From Linnemannia hyalina (taxonomy: Eukaryota > Mortierellomycota > Mortierellomycetes > Mortierellales > Mortierellaceae), in assembly GCA_019671135.1 (NCBI GenBank), contig JAHRHY010000007.1:2232001-2296000 (forward strand): a stretch of DNA of 64,000 nucleotides, given 5' to 3'. The position numbers and the translations under genes are program-made. The notes beneath the pieces were generated by a model. That model was not told where the DNA came from and made no database searches. It saw only the letters and a program-made list of their open reading frames with translations. Below, in pieces: positions 24,123 to 36,257 of this stretch. Position 1 is the first letter of the stretch; every line of letters starts with the position of its first letter.

Positions 24123-27001
24123 TTAATCAATATCCATATCCTTGGACTCGTCGTGCTTGGTCTCCTCCTTGGACTCGGCCTTCTCCTCAGAAGCAGGGGT
24201 CTCGACGGGGGTCTCGACAACAACGGGCTTGGGCTTGGGCTTGTTCAAGATGGGGGTGGCAAAGTAGACGATATCATCGCGCTGCTTGCGGACCTCGGCA
24301 GATGTGAAGGCAGGGGTCTCGTACTTCTTCATCATCGACTGGCGCTCGAGCTTGTTCTCGATCCAGGTCTGGGCCTTGGAGCACTTCTCGATGATCGAGT
24401 TCTTCTCGGCCTCGGGGATGTGGGCGTACTTCTCCTCAGAGCTGGTGGCCTGGGCCATCAAGTGGTTGATCGACTCGCGGAGCTCGCGGGCGGCGTTGGC
24501 ACGGGCCTCGACTTCGCGGTAACGCTCAGTGACGGGCTTGCCAACAACGTGGAGCTCGCCCAACTTGGCGGCGTAGACAGACTTGGTGGTCTCGTCACCC
24601 TCTTCGTACAACCAGTTCTCGGCATCGTTCAAATCGGCGACGAACTTCTCCTTGTCAGCGGGGTTGATGAAGTCCTTGTAGACACCATCGACCTTGGCGC
24701 GGGTGTCGTAGATGTACTCCTCCAAAGTGTTCTTGGCCATCTCGGTATCAACGACCAACTTGTCGGAGGCGATCATCTCCATCTCCTTCTCGCGCAACTC
24801 GCTGACGAGGGCACGGTCCAAGGATGAGGTGGCGCTGACAACAGTGAGGTCACCCTTCTTGACCAGCTTCTTGACCTTGCGGGTCGAGGGAGCCTCAGCA
24901 GCGGCTTCTTCACCCTCAGCGGGGGCGGCCTCAGTCTTGGACTCCTCGACCTGCTCCTCCTTGACGACCTCCTCAACAACGTAGGCGGACTCGACGGTGA
25001 GGACACCATGGATGTTGACTCTGGCCTTGACCTTGACGCAGGCAGCCTCACCGTTGACGGGTTCGACACCCTTGATGGAGAAGCGGGCGATCCAGGGGTT
25101 GATACCGGCGGGGATCGACTCGGGCTCGGCGTACTGGGCCTCGAGATCGAAGGGGGCAGAGCGGTAGAAGGTCAAGATCTTAGTCGAAGGGATGGCGTTG
25201 TTCTTGTTGAAGACGACGAGCTCGGTATCCTCCTCCTCGGGGGTAGGCTGCCAGGTCATCTTGATGGGGTAGTTGGTGATATCCTGGACAGTGAAGTCAC
25301 GGACCTTGAAGGCGGGTGACAAGATGGCACACTGGAGGGCGGCACCACGGGCAATGGCCTCATCCTGGTTCAAGGTGGCAGAGATGTCCTTCTTGAAGAA
25401 AGCCTGGATGCGCTCCTTGAGGGCGGGGATACGGGTAGAACCTCCGACAATCTCGACGGCATCAATCTCATCGACGGTCAAACCGGCATCATCCAAAGCC
25501 TTCTGGAGAGGGGCCTCAACGCGGGAGATCAACTCCTGGGCGAGCTCCTCAAACTCGGCACGCTTCATCATCGAAGCAACATCGCGATCCTCCATGATCG
25601 ACTCGATGTTAAGGGGAGCCTGGGCGTTGGCAGAGAGAATCTTCTTGAGCTTCTCGCATCCGGCCATGAGACGGATCAAAGCCTTGCCGTTGGACTTGAC
25701 ATCGATACCGTACTTGGTCTTGAACTCGGCAGCAAAGTGGTCGACCAACATGCGGTCAAAGTCACGACCACCAAAGTGTCTGTCAAAGGCACGGGACTTG
25801 ACGGTGAGCTGACCCTTGATGAAGGAGACGACCGAAACGGTGTAGGACGAGTGACCGACATCGACAAAGCAGACGTTGCGGGGCTTGTCCTCGGGCAAGT
25901 CCGTCTTGGTGATACCGTAACCGAGAGCGACGGCGGTCGAGTCGTTGATGAGGCGGAGGACGTTCAAGCCAGCGATCTCGGAGGCATCGAGAACAGCGCG
26001 GCGCTGGACATCGGTGAACCAGGAGGGGATGGCAATGACGCAGTCCGAGACGGGCATCTTGGTCTCGCTGGCAGCAATCTCCCTCATCTTGGTGAGGTAC
26101 ATGGCAAAGATCTGGGTGGTGGTGAAGGTCGCCTCCTCGCCCTTGTAGTTGACCTTGACGGAGAGCTGACCGTTGACATCAACGAGAGGGGCGGTCAAGT
26201 ACTGCTTCTCGATCTCCTGAACCTCCTTGTCAGCGAAAGTGCGTCCGATAATGCGCTTCAAGGACGAGATGGTGTTCTTGAAGTTGGAGATCTCCTGAGT
26301 CTTGGCGGTCTCTCCGAGGTAACGCTGCTTAGGGCCGAACGAAACCAACGACTAAGTGCATGTAACAAATGAAACCATTGAGTGTGAGTAAGGTGTATGA
26401 TATCCATGAGTATGTTCCTTGTGCACGCGACAACAGAGATAATACGTACGGGAGTGAAGCGGTTGGAGACTTCGTTGCAGATAACATCGATACCGCGGTT
26501 TCTGGCGACGGCGATAACCGACTGCAAGTTTCCGAAATCAATACCTATTTGTTTAATGATGACCGTTTACTGCAGGTTAGCAGACAGCCAACGTCTCTTG
26601 TTTTCTCTCTTTCTCTCTCGCTCGCTCGCTCTCTCTCTCTCCTGTAGCAAGGGTAAGCCTTTTGCTTGCTCTCCACGTGATTTCAGGCCCTATTCTCCTG
26701 TTTGTTGTACTCTGTCGAGGGGATGTATCATGGATCGGTATAGTGTTTGGAAAGCTGTTTGTTTGTCCAGGTCCAAGCGCAGTACTCGAAGCAGGGGTTC
26801 GCTGTGTGTGTTGAAAGGTATGCAGTGGGTCGCACACAGATGAACTGCTCAGGACAGGGTTGAAGGGCAGCATCACTCTCCGTTTCCTGAGGTTGTTTGA
26901 TGTTCCTGATGTAATGGAGTGTAGGTTGTTGCAATGGTTCCTTGTGTGGATGTGTGGTCCTGTTGTTGCCCTCGAAGTGTTGACATACCAACGACAGACA
27001 T
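24123..27001 (-). CDS. SSE1: Hsp110/Sse1-type chaperone, nucleotide exchange factor of Hsp70
   Basis: Seen: three exons, 27001-26989 (only 13 bases), 26544-26450 and 26351-24123, with phases 1 and 0, give 778 residues. The ATPase start is MSVVGIDFGNLQSVIAVARN, and VSNRFTPSLVSFGPKQRYLG matches yeast Sse1. FVDVGHSSYTVSVV, HFGGRDFD and IVGGSTRIPALK are phosphate and adenosine motifs. A substrate-like domain with an acidic, Glu/Ala-rich insertion (about residues 520-545) and a helical bundle follow, and the end is DESKDMDID, like the DVDMD end of Sse1. Known: Sse1 releases ADP from cytosolic Hsp70, holds unfolded proteins and takes part in disaggregation. Odd: the tiny first exon would be missed by ORF-based calling. 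Intron 1 is 444 bp. Confidence 0.95.
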
Positions 27002-27522
27002 GATGAATTATAAAAAGGGGGGGAGGGATGTGGAGAGAAGATCGAGTCATCGTTGGCTTTGGCTTTTAACTGTTCAAAGTGGAAAAAAGCACTCTGGTGA
27101 CTGCTTATTAATAATGTAAACAATCCACCTGGATTTGGGGCGCTAGGAAAGAAGGACGACGAGGAAGGAGGTCAAGGAGGGAAGGAAGGGAAGAAGAGCA
27201 TGATGCTCCTAAGGTGATAGTGAAGGAAGTATGGAGCATTCTGGTTACTTTTGTAACATGCAATAGGAAGGAAGGTGAGGGAGGTAGAACATACAAGCAG
27301 GCACCATCCACCACATACCAAAGTAGCTGCCTGCCCAATTGGTAATATCGATGACGATTTAGTGGCGCCGATCCGTGACTTTATTTTTTGTTCTTCTTAC
27401 AAAGCAAGCGGCATGCCTGCTTGCGGAGAGAAAGGCCTAACAGTGTACAGCTCCCCTTTTTGCATCATCTCTACCCATTCCATTCTCCACACACCCTCTT
27501 CATCACACATCAGACTCACACA
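27002..27522. other. divergent promoter between SSE1 and the FSH1-type gene
   Basis: A 520-bp spacer between two outward-facing starts. It contains purine-rich tracts (27140-27210), an AT-rich stretch near 27105 and a CA-rich leader just before 27523. No perfect heat-shock element was identified by eye. No other gene is seen. Confidence 0.5.
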
Positions 27523-28807
27523 ATGCCACCTCTTCGCATCCTCTGTCTTCATGGCTACACTCAAGTAATACAACTTGCTATCAAAACAACACTTTCAACA
27601 GAGCCGATTGATAGGAGCAGAGCACCCCCCCGCTCACCCAACCATGTCTTCACCTTGTAACAATAGAACGCCTTGTCATTCACCAAGAAGACCGTCGTCT
27701 TTCGCAAATGCCTCAAGGATATTGCCGACCTCGGTAATCATCAGCCTACATCTGCACACTTGCTAGCCATTGGACACTCAACATTCTTCGCTCAATTGAA
27801 ACTAATTGCCCCTTATCTGCCTTTCTTATTAAACAGTCTATGTAACGGCTCCTCACATTGTGCCAATCCCTACCTTGAACACACCCGAGGAACGCGAGGA
27901 CGATATACTGGACCTAGAGAAATTGGAGCCCGGTATGTCTTGACATACTTACAACTGTTACCCTGTTGATGGAGGAATACGATGTTGATTGCAAAATGCT
28001 CACACAGTTTACCTTTCACTTCTGTAATGAATAGAGGCGGTGCCATATGGATGGTGGACATCTTCACCCGAAAAGCCCCTCTACAAGGGATTTGATGAGA
28101 GTTTAACAGGCCTCCGCGAGGTCCTTGAGAAGCAGGTATGTACCACTTTACATCATTCCAGTATGTTTTGTCAGGATATGAATATAGCAGCCAAAGGGAG
28201 GAAAGATACTCACTCCTCCTTTCCTACTCCTTTATTACACCCAAAATTGTGCAAAGGGACCATTCGACGGAGTGATGGGATTCTCACAGGGTGCTTCCAT
28301 GGCAAGTCTACTCCAGCTGCTGTTGGAGAGACCCCACCTTTCGCCCGTCATGGCTGGACTGAAGCACGCTCCCTTCAAGTTCGCAATCATTGTGTCTGGA
28401 TTCGAACCCCGCGATGCTGAGAAGTTGGCTTGGTACACCAACAAGTACGATGTCCTCCAACAAATGGATGGTGATGACGAGAACAAGGAGAACCAGGAGA
28501 ACCAGGAAACTAAGACCCTCTTTGGTGTCCAGGGCGCCAGTCTGCATGTCATTGGTCGAAACGATGTCATCATCGAGCCAGGTACCCACCTTGTTTCATT
28601 TACATTTCACCTATCCCGTTCTTGTCTCTCTGAACACTTGCTAATGGCTCTTTCCTACCATCAAATACAATAGAGAGAGCGGAGGGTTTGTTGAAGCACT
28701 ATCAGTACAAGGCTCCTCAGACGCTATACCACGACGGCGGCCATTATCTGCCCTCGAACGCTGCCAGTCGGCAAACCTACAAGTCCTTTGTCCAGTCCTT
28801 CGTTTAG
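27523..28807 (+). CDS. FSH1-type alpha/beta-fold serine hydrolase
   Basis: Seen: six exons (27523-27564, 27667-27733, 27837-27932, 28035-28135, 28257-28581, 28674-28807) with consistent phases give 254 residues. The N-terminus MPPLRILCLHGYTQNALSFT is the family start (oxyanion HG). The nucleophile elbow is GFSQG (Ser112), the acid is Asp205 in RNDVIIEP, and the base is His234 in DGGHYLP, so the triad is complete. Known: the family includes yeast Fsh1-3, cytosolic serine hydrolases related to human OVCA2; physiological substrates are poorly known. Residues 150-180 contain an Asn/Glu-rich insertion (DDENKENQENQETK), unusual but in frame. Five introns in a gene this small make it easy to mis-predict. 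Confidence 0.88.
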
Positions 28808-30505
28808 ACTGGACTCATTCATCATTACTCCTCCACAGCCATAGACACATCCAGTAGAAACAAGTGTAAAAATAACATGTCAATCACGCGTTTTGCTTTA
28901 CCAACTTCAATTCCCTCGGAGCGAGTGTGTATTGGCAAGCGTTCTTAACAAGGTACTCTCGGCTGCACCCTTGTGCGCAAAATACCTAAGAATGTAACTA
29001 GCGTCAACTATATACCAAGGAGACGCAAGGTCCCCCAATCCCTAGTCCTATCATTGACCTCCTCATCCCTCGTCTACCCTGTCATGCGCATGTGTAATCT
29101 TGGAGCCCACTTCACCCCTCATTTTTTATCTCACTTTGTGCCTGTTGCTATTCAACCCCTCACCCGCCCATGCAAAAACTGACATTTTTGTGCTCCCATC
29201 TGACCCTTCTTTTACAAAGCAAGAGTCTTGTGGGGTAAAGGGCCGCATCCGCATTCGGCTGTTCCTCCGTCTGGGGTGAACACAACACAATTGGCATTTC
29301 ACACAAAGCAATCATTCAAAGTCGAAAAGAAAGGTGTCAACCAAAGACTCATCTCTCCTTGTTTATTTCTCCCGTCCATCCATCCATCCCTGCCAGAGAC
29401 CACTTTTCCGCCTTAACCCACACACGCTCCCTTCCTCGATTCCTTTCTTCCCCCCTCCCCTCCACATCTTTTGTCCATTTTTTTTTGGGCGCTGCATGCC
29501 GCATGTTGCATAACTTCGTTCCTCTGTTGTTCCAAATTGATTGAGTCGATGCCACTGTAGAGAACATGAGGAATATTATTTCCCCTTTCGTTTAAAATGT
29601 CACATATCCGCAATAAGAGAGAAAAAAAGACGTTAATGAGAGAGATAGAAGATTGAGTGCTCTTTCGTCGCACCTCGTTGATGTTTTTGTTCTTGTACTT
29701 CCGTTAGTCTCCACCCCTTGTTTCTTTACAGCCATAGACCAATTGGTTGCTGGAGAGGCAAAGTGATTGGACATTTTCTCAGTTCCGGTAAGGTGCACTC
29801 ATGTTAACTCTGGGGGGTGGTGGAAAAAGAAAGAGGCGTTATGTTTGGGCATCGCTGGCAAATAGGAGAAGTGGGCAATTATCAGCAACAATAATGAAAA
29901 CCCACAACTCTTCCTCCTCCTCGGCTTACGCTCACTTTGCTCTTGGTTGTTTACATGCGAGGGTACGTGTACAATGAGCAGTTGACCAGCAACTACATAA
30001 CCAACAAGAAGACGTGATCCCCGAGCGTAATCCAGCGACCGCTGTATATGTGTGTATGTATGTACGTGTGTGCTGTGTTCGCCGGGAGCTAAGTTTGATT
30101 CTCTTCCTCTCTTGTAGTTTCAGCCCAGTTTAACCCCGACGTCTCCATCTCGTGCTCTTTGTTCTTTGCCCTGGCCTCGTTCCTCTTTCTTTCTCTTGTC
30201 TCTTCTCTTTTCTTTCTTGGTCATCCTGGACCACTTCACCTTTGGACCACTTCAACTTTGGACCCCCACCCACTCCTCTCTTCTTTTCGTCCCTGCATAC
30301 ACTCACGGCACTCCTAGTCGTCTCCTATAAATTCGCAACCATCCAACGCTCTTCTTACTATAATTCCCACCTCCTCGGCTCGCCCATTCATTCCTTTCTG
30401 ATACCAGACCCTTTTTTCAATTTCATTATCCCCTTCTCCTCCTCTTGTTCTAGTCCCCCCTTTTCGTCACCTTCAGTCTGACAGAATAACGACAGCATTG
30501 CCCTA
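28808..30505. other. long spacer with pyrimidine-rich leader
   Basis: No gene is recognised in 28808-30100. From about 30120 to 30505, CT-rich sequence with a 16-bp tandem duplication (tggaccacttcacctt type, about 30229-30262) looks like the leader of the downstream two-TM gene. A short ORF at 30152-30481 is low-complexity and is taken as untranslated. Confidence 0.5.
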
Positions 30506-32859
30506 ATGCCACTGCTTATTCAGGCAGTGCCTTTGGCAAAGAATTGGCACGGTAGCCACTACTGGCGCACACCCGATTTCGACACCTTCCCCGAGGAGCT
30601 TGAGGTACCATTCTTTTTTTGTATGAACAGGTGAAAAGAATGAGCAACTCTTAACGACAAGCGACGTTGTGCATTGATGGAATGAAAGTGAGCGAGTCAT
30701 TGCTGAGCAGAATGACGATGACAATGACCCAATGACACCCTCTCGTTCGTTTATAGTCGGCGTATTTCCAGGGCTGCTACTCGCCGATTGAATACCATTT
30801 CTTGTTATCCTCACCCTTCTCTTCTTTCCTTTTCCCCTCATTTTTCCTCTTTTGGGTCAATCCCCCAAACCTCTCATATCCTTTGAACTGAAAACGCCAT
30901 TTGTGTATTTTTACCCCGCATAACGTTGTCGAACCCACTCAATCGCTCACTCCCTCGTCTGCACTTCTTTCTTGTTTACGCTTGTCTTGTCCTCAATAGT
31001 ACCTACCGAGAGAAGAGATAACAAAACGATTCGAGAAACTCAACCTAATCGCCCGCAGGACTTACCCGACCATCTGGCCAAACATCATCTTCATCCTCTT
31101 CTTCCTTGGTCTCACCGGTGCTGCGGGATATGCGCTCTCTAAGATTGGGTCCTCAAACTTGTCTATTATGGGCCAGGGAATCTGTTTTTTGTTGCCTATC
31201 GCCATTGTGGTCTGGGTTAAAGTCCGCAAGGATACCAAGGCTCGTGCGCGTCGCAGGGTAATTGAGCAATCGAAGCATGCATTTTTTTGTTTGTTATGGC
31301 TGATTTGTTGAATGACAAGGATCTAATTGATTCATCTCTGCCTGCTTCTTACCCCACAAACATGACTTCAGTTCAAGCATCAGAGTCAGAAAGTGCTGAG
31401 GGTATGGACAACTCAGGACACTCAATCACATGCGATGCAGTGGAAGATTCGACAACGTCCAAAGTCAGTCGCAATTCCTTGGCTAGCACAGACTCGTCGC
31501 ACTCGCAGGCGGAGGTCTCCTGATCAACCACAACAACTACAACAACAACGAAGACACCAACGACAGGAGCAAGAACTGGACCAATTGCAGGACCATGGCC
31601 AATCATTGTCCCTCAATGGGCAACAGCAGCAACAACATTTTCATGCAGGGACAACGGTGATTTCAATGACCGACGCACTGCAGATCGATCACCACCAAAC
31701 ACCTGATGACCATGAGGGGAGCGATATTGCAACCCTGCATCGTGTCTCTTGGGTCGACCCGCGCCATCGTCGTGAGCACCCTACACAAGGTCCACAGGAG
31801 GGCGATCAGGACCAACGACCTCCTTCCTTCATCCGCCATACTCCTGAAGAGCCATCGTCGACTGTTACCCCTCCCTCACCCATCGTTTCTCTGTTCGAGA
31901 CCATCCGAGCCCGGACACAACGTGGTCGCACGACTTCTGTAGACTCTACCAACAGCACCAACTTTGTGACACTCCCACCACAACAACAAGAAATCGACAT
32001 CTCCTCCTCAACAGCAACTACAACAGAGACCAACACCCCTAATATCTCACCCGCCTCTTCCTCCATCCCCTCGGCAACAAGAGGCGAATCCCCGACCACG
32101 ATTTTTACCGCCGGCGCGTCAATATGGAGCATCATCAGGGAGTATCTGGGTAACTCTCTCTGCTATGGTTTCTGCTTTGCTGAGCCTAAGGTGTGGCTGA
32201 TCGAGATTTCGTTGAGAGAGTGTCAATTGGACGAGTACGCGTTGATGGTGCCTAGTCCGGTGTATTGCGATTACAGATTGCCCGGGTATGATGATGTCAT
32301 TGCTGGAGCAGGTGGAAGTGCAGGAGAGTCGTCAGGCATTGCCGCAGCGGCAAGTTCTAGTCGGACAGGATTGAATCGGTACAATGGTCTGCCGCCTGCC
32401 TATGAGAGTGAGTCCGAGTCGGAGGGCGAGGATGATGATGACCTTGACGATGAGGATGATGATGACGATGATGATGATTTGGAGTCGGATGGTATCGAAG
32501 CCCAGATCCAGGACTCTACAGGATATCGACTCACACGACCAACGCCAGCCCACCTACCAGACATTGGAACCGGCAGCAACAGTGCCAGCGCGTCAACCAT
32601 GGCTGCCAACAGTTTACAACCCCCGATGGAGATGATCCAACGACCTTTCGAGATGACATCCATCGTCGTCCTCGCAACCCCACAATCCTCTGCTACTACC
32701 ACCTCAGGAACCCCACCACCACCAACACGACCATTCCCCTTCAATACCTATGGATCTAGCAGTTCACAAGAATATACCCCCAACGACCCCCGCCATATGA
32801 CCCAGTCGTCCATCTCGCTACCCTCTATTGTTGAGGTTCCAGCAGACGCGAGCAAGTAG
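30506..32859 (+). CDS. orphan two-TM protein with PPxY motif and acidic tract
   Basis: Seen: exons 30506-30604, 31000-31257 and probably 31372-32859 give about 614 residues. Exon 3 could alternatively start at 31441 in the same frame. The N-terminus contains WRTPDFDTFPEELE. Two membrane helices lie at about residues 60-79 and 90-108 with a short loop between them, then a basic RKDTKARARRR stop-transfer. A long polar tail follows with Q-rich and S/T-rich parts, LPGYDD near 422, PPAYESESESE near 460, and a run of Asp. PPxY motifs bind WW domains of NEDD4/Rsp5 ligases. Inferred: possibly a membrane adaptor for a ubiquitin ligase. No family recognised. Confidence 0.65.
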
Positions 32860-33244
32860 ACAGGGGAATGAACTACCTTAATTTTTGTATATAGCCTATT
32901 CTTGAAATGCTAGTCTTTGTTGTTTGCTGGTTGCCCAGGTCTTTTATTTAATAAATGCGATGGATTTGTGAGGGATGTGGATAGTATGCAAGCTGTTGTG
33001 ATGTACAATGGGAAAGAAAGGAATCGACTGACTAGGGAACATTATGCAAAAGAGGAAAAGTAGTGAAAGAAGTAAAAAGTACCGAAACAAAGCTAAAAGG
33101 TAGAAGCAAAGAACCCGAGAGGCCAAAAAGAGCTTAAAAGGCATGAAAAGCCTGTTAGAGAGACGATCAGGCATGTAGACTGACAGACAAGCGGTAGAGA
33201 TTGCAAGATCTTTGTCAGGATCAAACCACCGCGGACGCTGCGAT
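32860..33244. other. convergent 3' spacer
   Basis: The 3' UTRs of the two-TM gene (plus) and the RGG-tailed gene (minus) meet here. An ATAAA motif on the plus strand near 32951 is a possible poly(A) signal. Nothing else is seen. Confidence 0.5.
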
Positions 33245-33902
33245 CTATGTTTGCAGTCCACCGCGTCCGCGACCATGACCACCACGGACGCCTCCACGAA
33301 CAGGAACGGATCCACGTCCACGTTCACGCTCAGCACCTTGGATCCGACCATGCGTAGATGAGAGTCCTGCTCCGGCGATTTGGGAAGCCTGGGACAGCAG
33401 TTGCTCTCTTTGATGTTCCTGCTGGCGCTGTGATCCTGGCGGCGAAGGTGATGGCAACGTCCTGGCTGTACGAAGTTCGTCGGGTATCGCCAGGTGATTG
33501 ACGATCAGTGGCGCCTAAGCATCGGTCAGTCCCCCATCAGATCGAAGTTGAGAAAAGAAATTGTTTAGCCGAGCAGTAACTTTTGGCGTTTGCACCGCAG
33601 AGATATAAAAAAGAAGGGCAAAAAAAGGTACAGAAGAACGCCTCCTATGATCGACAATAATGAAAGTATAATAAAGACGATACACATACGGTCTTGGTCT
33701 CAGTCAACGCACTAATGATCAGGTTTTTGATGAACACTGGCTTGTCCAGGAGAGGAACATGGTCGTCTAGCAGTCGGTCGACCCACAACCGGAACCGCTG
33801 TAGGTCTTGGGAGTCGTGTGCGATAATGAACGCTCGGAAGATCAGGTATGGCTTGGGGTTGGCCGTGCTGAAGAGGTAGTCGAAGACGGGAGGGTATGAC
33901 AT
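33245..33902 (-). CDS. small protein with Arg/Gly-rich tail
   Basis: Seen: exons 33902-33690 and 33514-33245, phase 0, give 160 residues; the intron of 175 bp has a GTATGT donor and a CTTAG acceptor. The N-terminal 70 residues (MSYPPVFDYLFSTANPKPYL...) are compact and helical in character. The middle is Q-rich. The last 35 residues are RGG/RGR-rich (for example RGGVRGGHGRGRGGLQT). RGG tails usually bind RNA and are arginine-methylated. The start was chosen at MSYPP because the upstream extension is low-complexity. Inferred: an RNA-associated protein; I do not recognise the N-terminal domain. Confidence 0.7.
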
Positions 33903-35399
33903 TTTTGACTGAGCTGACCTTGAATGTTGGTTTGTGAGTTCTGAGCTGTGTGGAAGAGGTTCTGTTGGTGAGGCTGTTGTAGATGTTGATGTGAACAAAG
34001 AATGGAAGTAGCGATTCTTCTCGAGCTTGCTGAACTGCTTTTTATACCCGTCGAGTTAGTGGCAAATGTTGCGGGTAAAATGTGTGGGAGTATAACCCTT
34101 GCTTCTCATATCTTTTCTTTGCGTGTCTTGCCACTCCTTTTTGTGAGCGATTACGAAGAAAAAGGGAAATGAAAGCGGAGGAAACGATCGTGAGTCGAAC
34201 ATGCATGGACGAACGACCAATTGCACTATCTCTGGTATGTTGTTCGTGTCAACTGAGGTCTTCGAAACTAAAGGAAGGTGGTCTAGTTGAGAAAAAGAAG
34301 GAGAAGGCATACATGTACTGGACAGAAAGAAAAGGCGATGGGAAGAATGATACAGCAAGAGAGTTGATCGGACGCGCATGGTCAGTGGTTTTTTATTTTA
34401 CACATCAGCTCCTTTTGTTTCGTGGCATATGCTTCCTCCTTTTTTCCCTTTTTCTACGTTTTGTCTATTCCTTCCTTGCAGAACCCCATTGCCAATCCGC
34501 TTACTTCCAATTCACCTATCCACACCCCCAAAGGGCTTCCAATGTCAATCAAAATGACAAAGACGTGGACTAGACGATGAATTAAAATTGAGTTTATCCC
34601 CCCACCGAGTTCGTGTGATAGACTTGTACAGAGGTGAACCTTCGTTTTCCTTGTAGTGTTTTTTTCGCCATCGGTGACATGGATGTTCTGAAATGAGAGT
34701 GCATGCGTTCGCCATCAGCTTTTTTGAAGAAAAAAAAAGTAAACGTTTTTGAGCGAGGAAATTGAATATCTACCCGTTTTCTCCTGTTTTCCTTTTAGAT
34801 ACACACGCCCAGGGTCATCAGAACGACGCAAATCCGTATCAGTTCGACAAACATAGGTGCCAAGTAAGCAAAAATGGTACATGCATTTTGTCCGCAGAGG
34901 GGTTCATTTGCATTGGGCTGGAGTTAAAAAATTCGGTTTCTGTGCAACCATCGAACAAAAACAAAAAAATCGGTCAATGAAACGACGGAATGTTCAGAAA
35001 ACGGATTTGGATAAAGGGTGGAATCACCTGGAAGGAAATGGCCGTATATGAGAGATCATCGAGGATCGGAGGGTATGCTCAACTCTCCATTCTTGTGCTT
35101 TTGTAGGTTGTCAGGTTGCAGCGTTCTCAGAACAATATCATATCAAGCCGCGAACCATCTATATTTTTGTCTTTCGTGTTTTTCCTTTGGCGTCCAATGC
35201 AAGTTTTTTTTGGCGAAAGTATCGACGGCATCGATAAGACTTGATCATCAAGTGATTGATTTATCCGTTCCTCGAGTATTCGAAATAAGGACCATCTAGT
35301 CGGCTTTTTTGTCTTGAAGAAAGAGACTGGTGTCTGTGGTGTAGTTTTGCCATTGATTTCCATATCACTTCTCCGTCCTGGTGCCTTCAATTGGATACG
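33903..35399. other. spacer, no convincing gene
   Basis: This is the promoter of the RGG-tailed gene followed by about 1.3 kb without a recognisable gene. The ORF at 34082-34573 has random composition. No repeat above microsatellite size and no RNA gene are seen. Confidence 0.5.
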
Positions 35400-36257
35400 C
35401 CTTCTAAGACAATTTTATTCTGTGACACTCATAACCGTAGGATCTAGCGGGAGATATAACAGAGGAAACGCGATGACTGCAGAGAACCACCCATCGTGCT
35501 GATATGTAGGCGACAGCATTGACAAGGTGGAGCGAGGGAAGGAGCCAGGCGCAACTCCGGTGTTGAGCCCAAAGTGGACAAATGTGTAGATCGAATTCCC
35601 TGGTACGTAATGGTTGAGGTGTAGTATACATCCGTAACTATTGATGAGAACCTTGTAAGTGACCTGAGCGGCGTTCTGCGCCGCCTTACCATGAACAGGG
35701 AGTTGAGGCCATCCACTAACGACTTCCTCCACCATCCTGTTTTTGCGGTTGAGGTATTTGGCACTCATGGTGAGCTGCGAGGCCATTTGTCGCATTTTGT
35801 TCGAAAAACACATCGGTGTTCATATTCACAGAACCACACGTTGGCTCAGGAGAAAAGTCCTCAGGCCAAGAAAGGGGGCGATCTTTTTGTTCCTCTGCAC
35901 TTTGCAAGTTTTGCAAGTTTTTTTTTTTTTGGATACAGCGATATATGTCGATGACTTCCAGTTTGACGCGGATAGTGTAGTAAATCCTGGTCTTCAGAAA
36001 TGGCATATTTGCTAGGCGGTGGGAGAAGAAGAGAAGGAGTCTCTTGGTTGTTCCTGGCACAGTTCAAAAGACTGACATAACTGCGGTAACGCGTCTCATG
36101 AAATTTGTCAAGTTCGACTTTGGTGTATTTTACGCCGGGGTCGTCGTCAACTGGGAGCTGAAGAGGTGTGAAAGGTTCACTGTATTTGGTTGCTTTGTTG
36201 GTTCGGGGTTTTTGGCAGCCAGTTGGATGGCGCCTGACAACGCCTGTTTACGCGTCA
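35400..36257 (-). pseudogene. possible gene remnant in broken frames
   Basis: Three overlapping minus-strand frames have protein-like stretches: a start at 36257 (MTRKQALSGAIQLAAKNPEP), then another frame with LPVDDDPGVKYTKVELDKF and RYRSYVSLLN, and a third at 35813-35415 with VEEVVSGWPQLPVHGKAAQN. No GT-AG introns of normal size join them. This may be a decayed gene; I could not name a family. Low confidence. Confidence 0.2.

Noticed and set aside
24060..24827. 255-codon and other plus-strand ORFs opposite SSE1
   Set aside because: Antisense shadow of the Hsp110 exon; the same holds for ORFs at 25008-25319, 25273-25812 and 25737-26372.
28390..28440. B-box-like GGATTCGAACCCC
   Set aside because: It lies in a coding exon of the serine hydrolase and no tRNA fold surrounds it.
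32400..32744. ORFs overlapping the acidic tract on both strands
   Set aside because: Shadows of gat/gac repeats in the two-TM protein gene.
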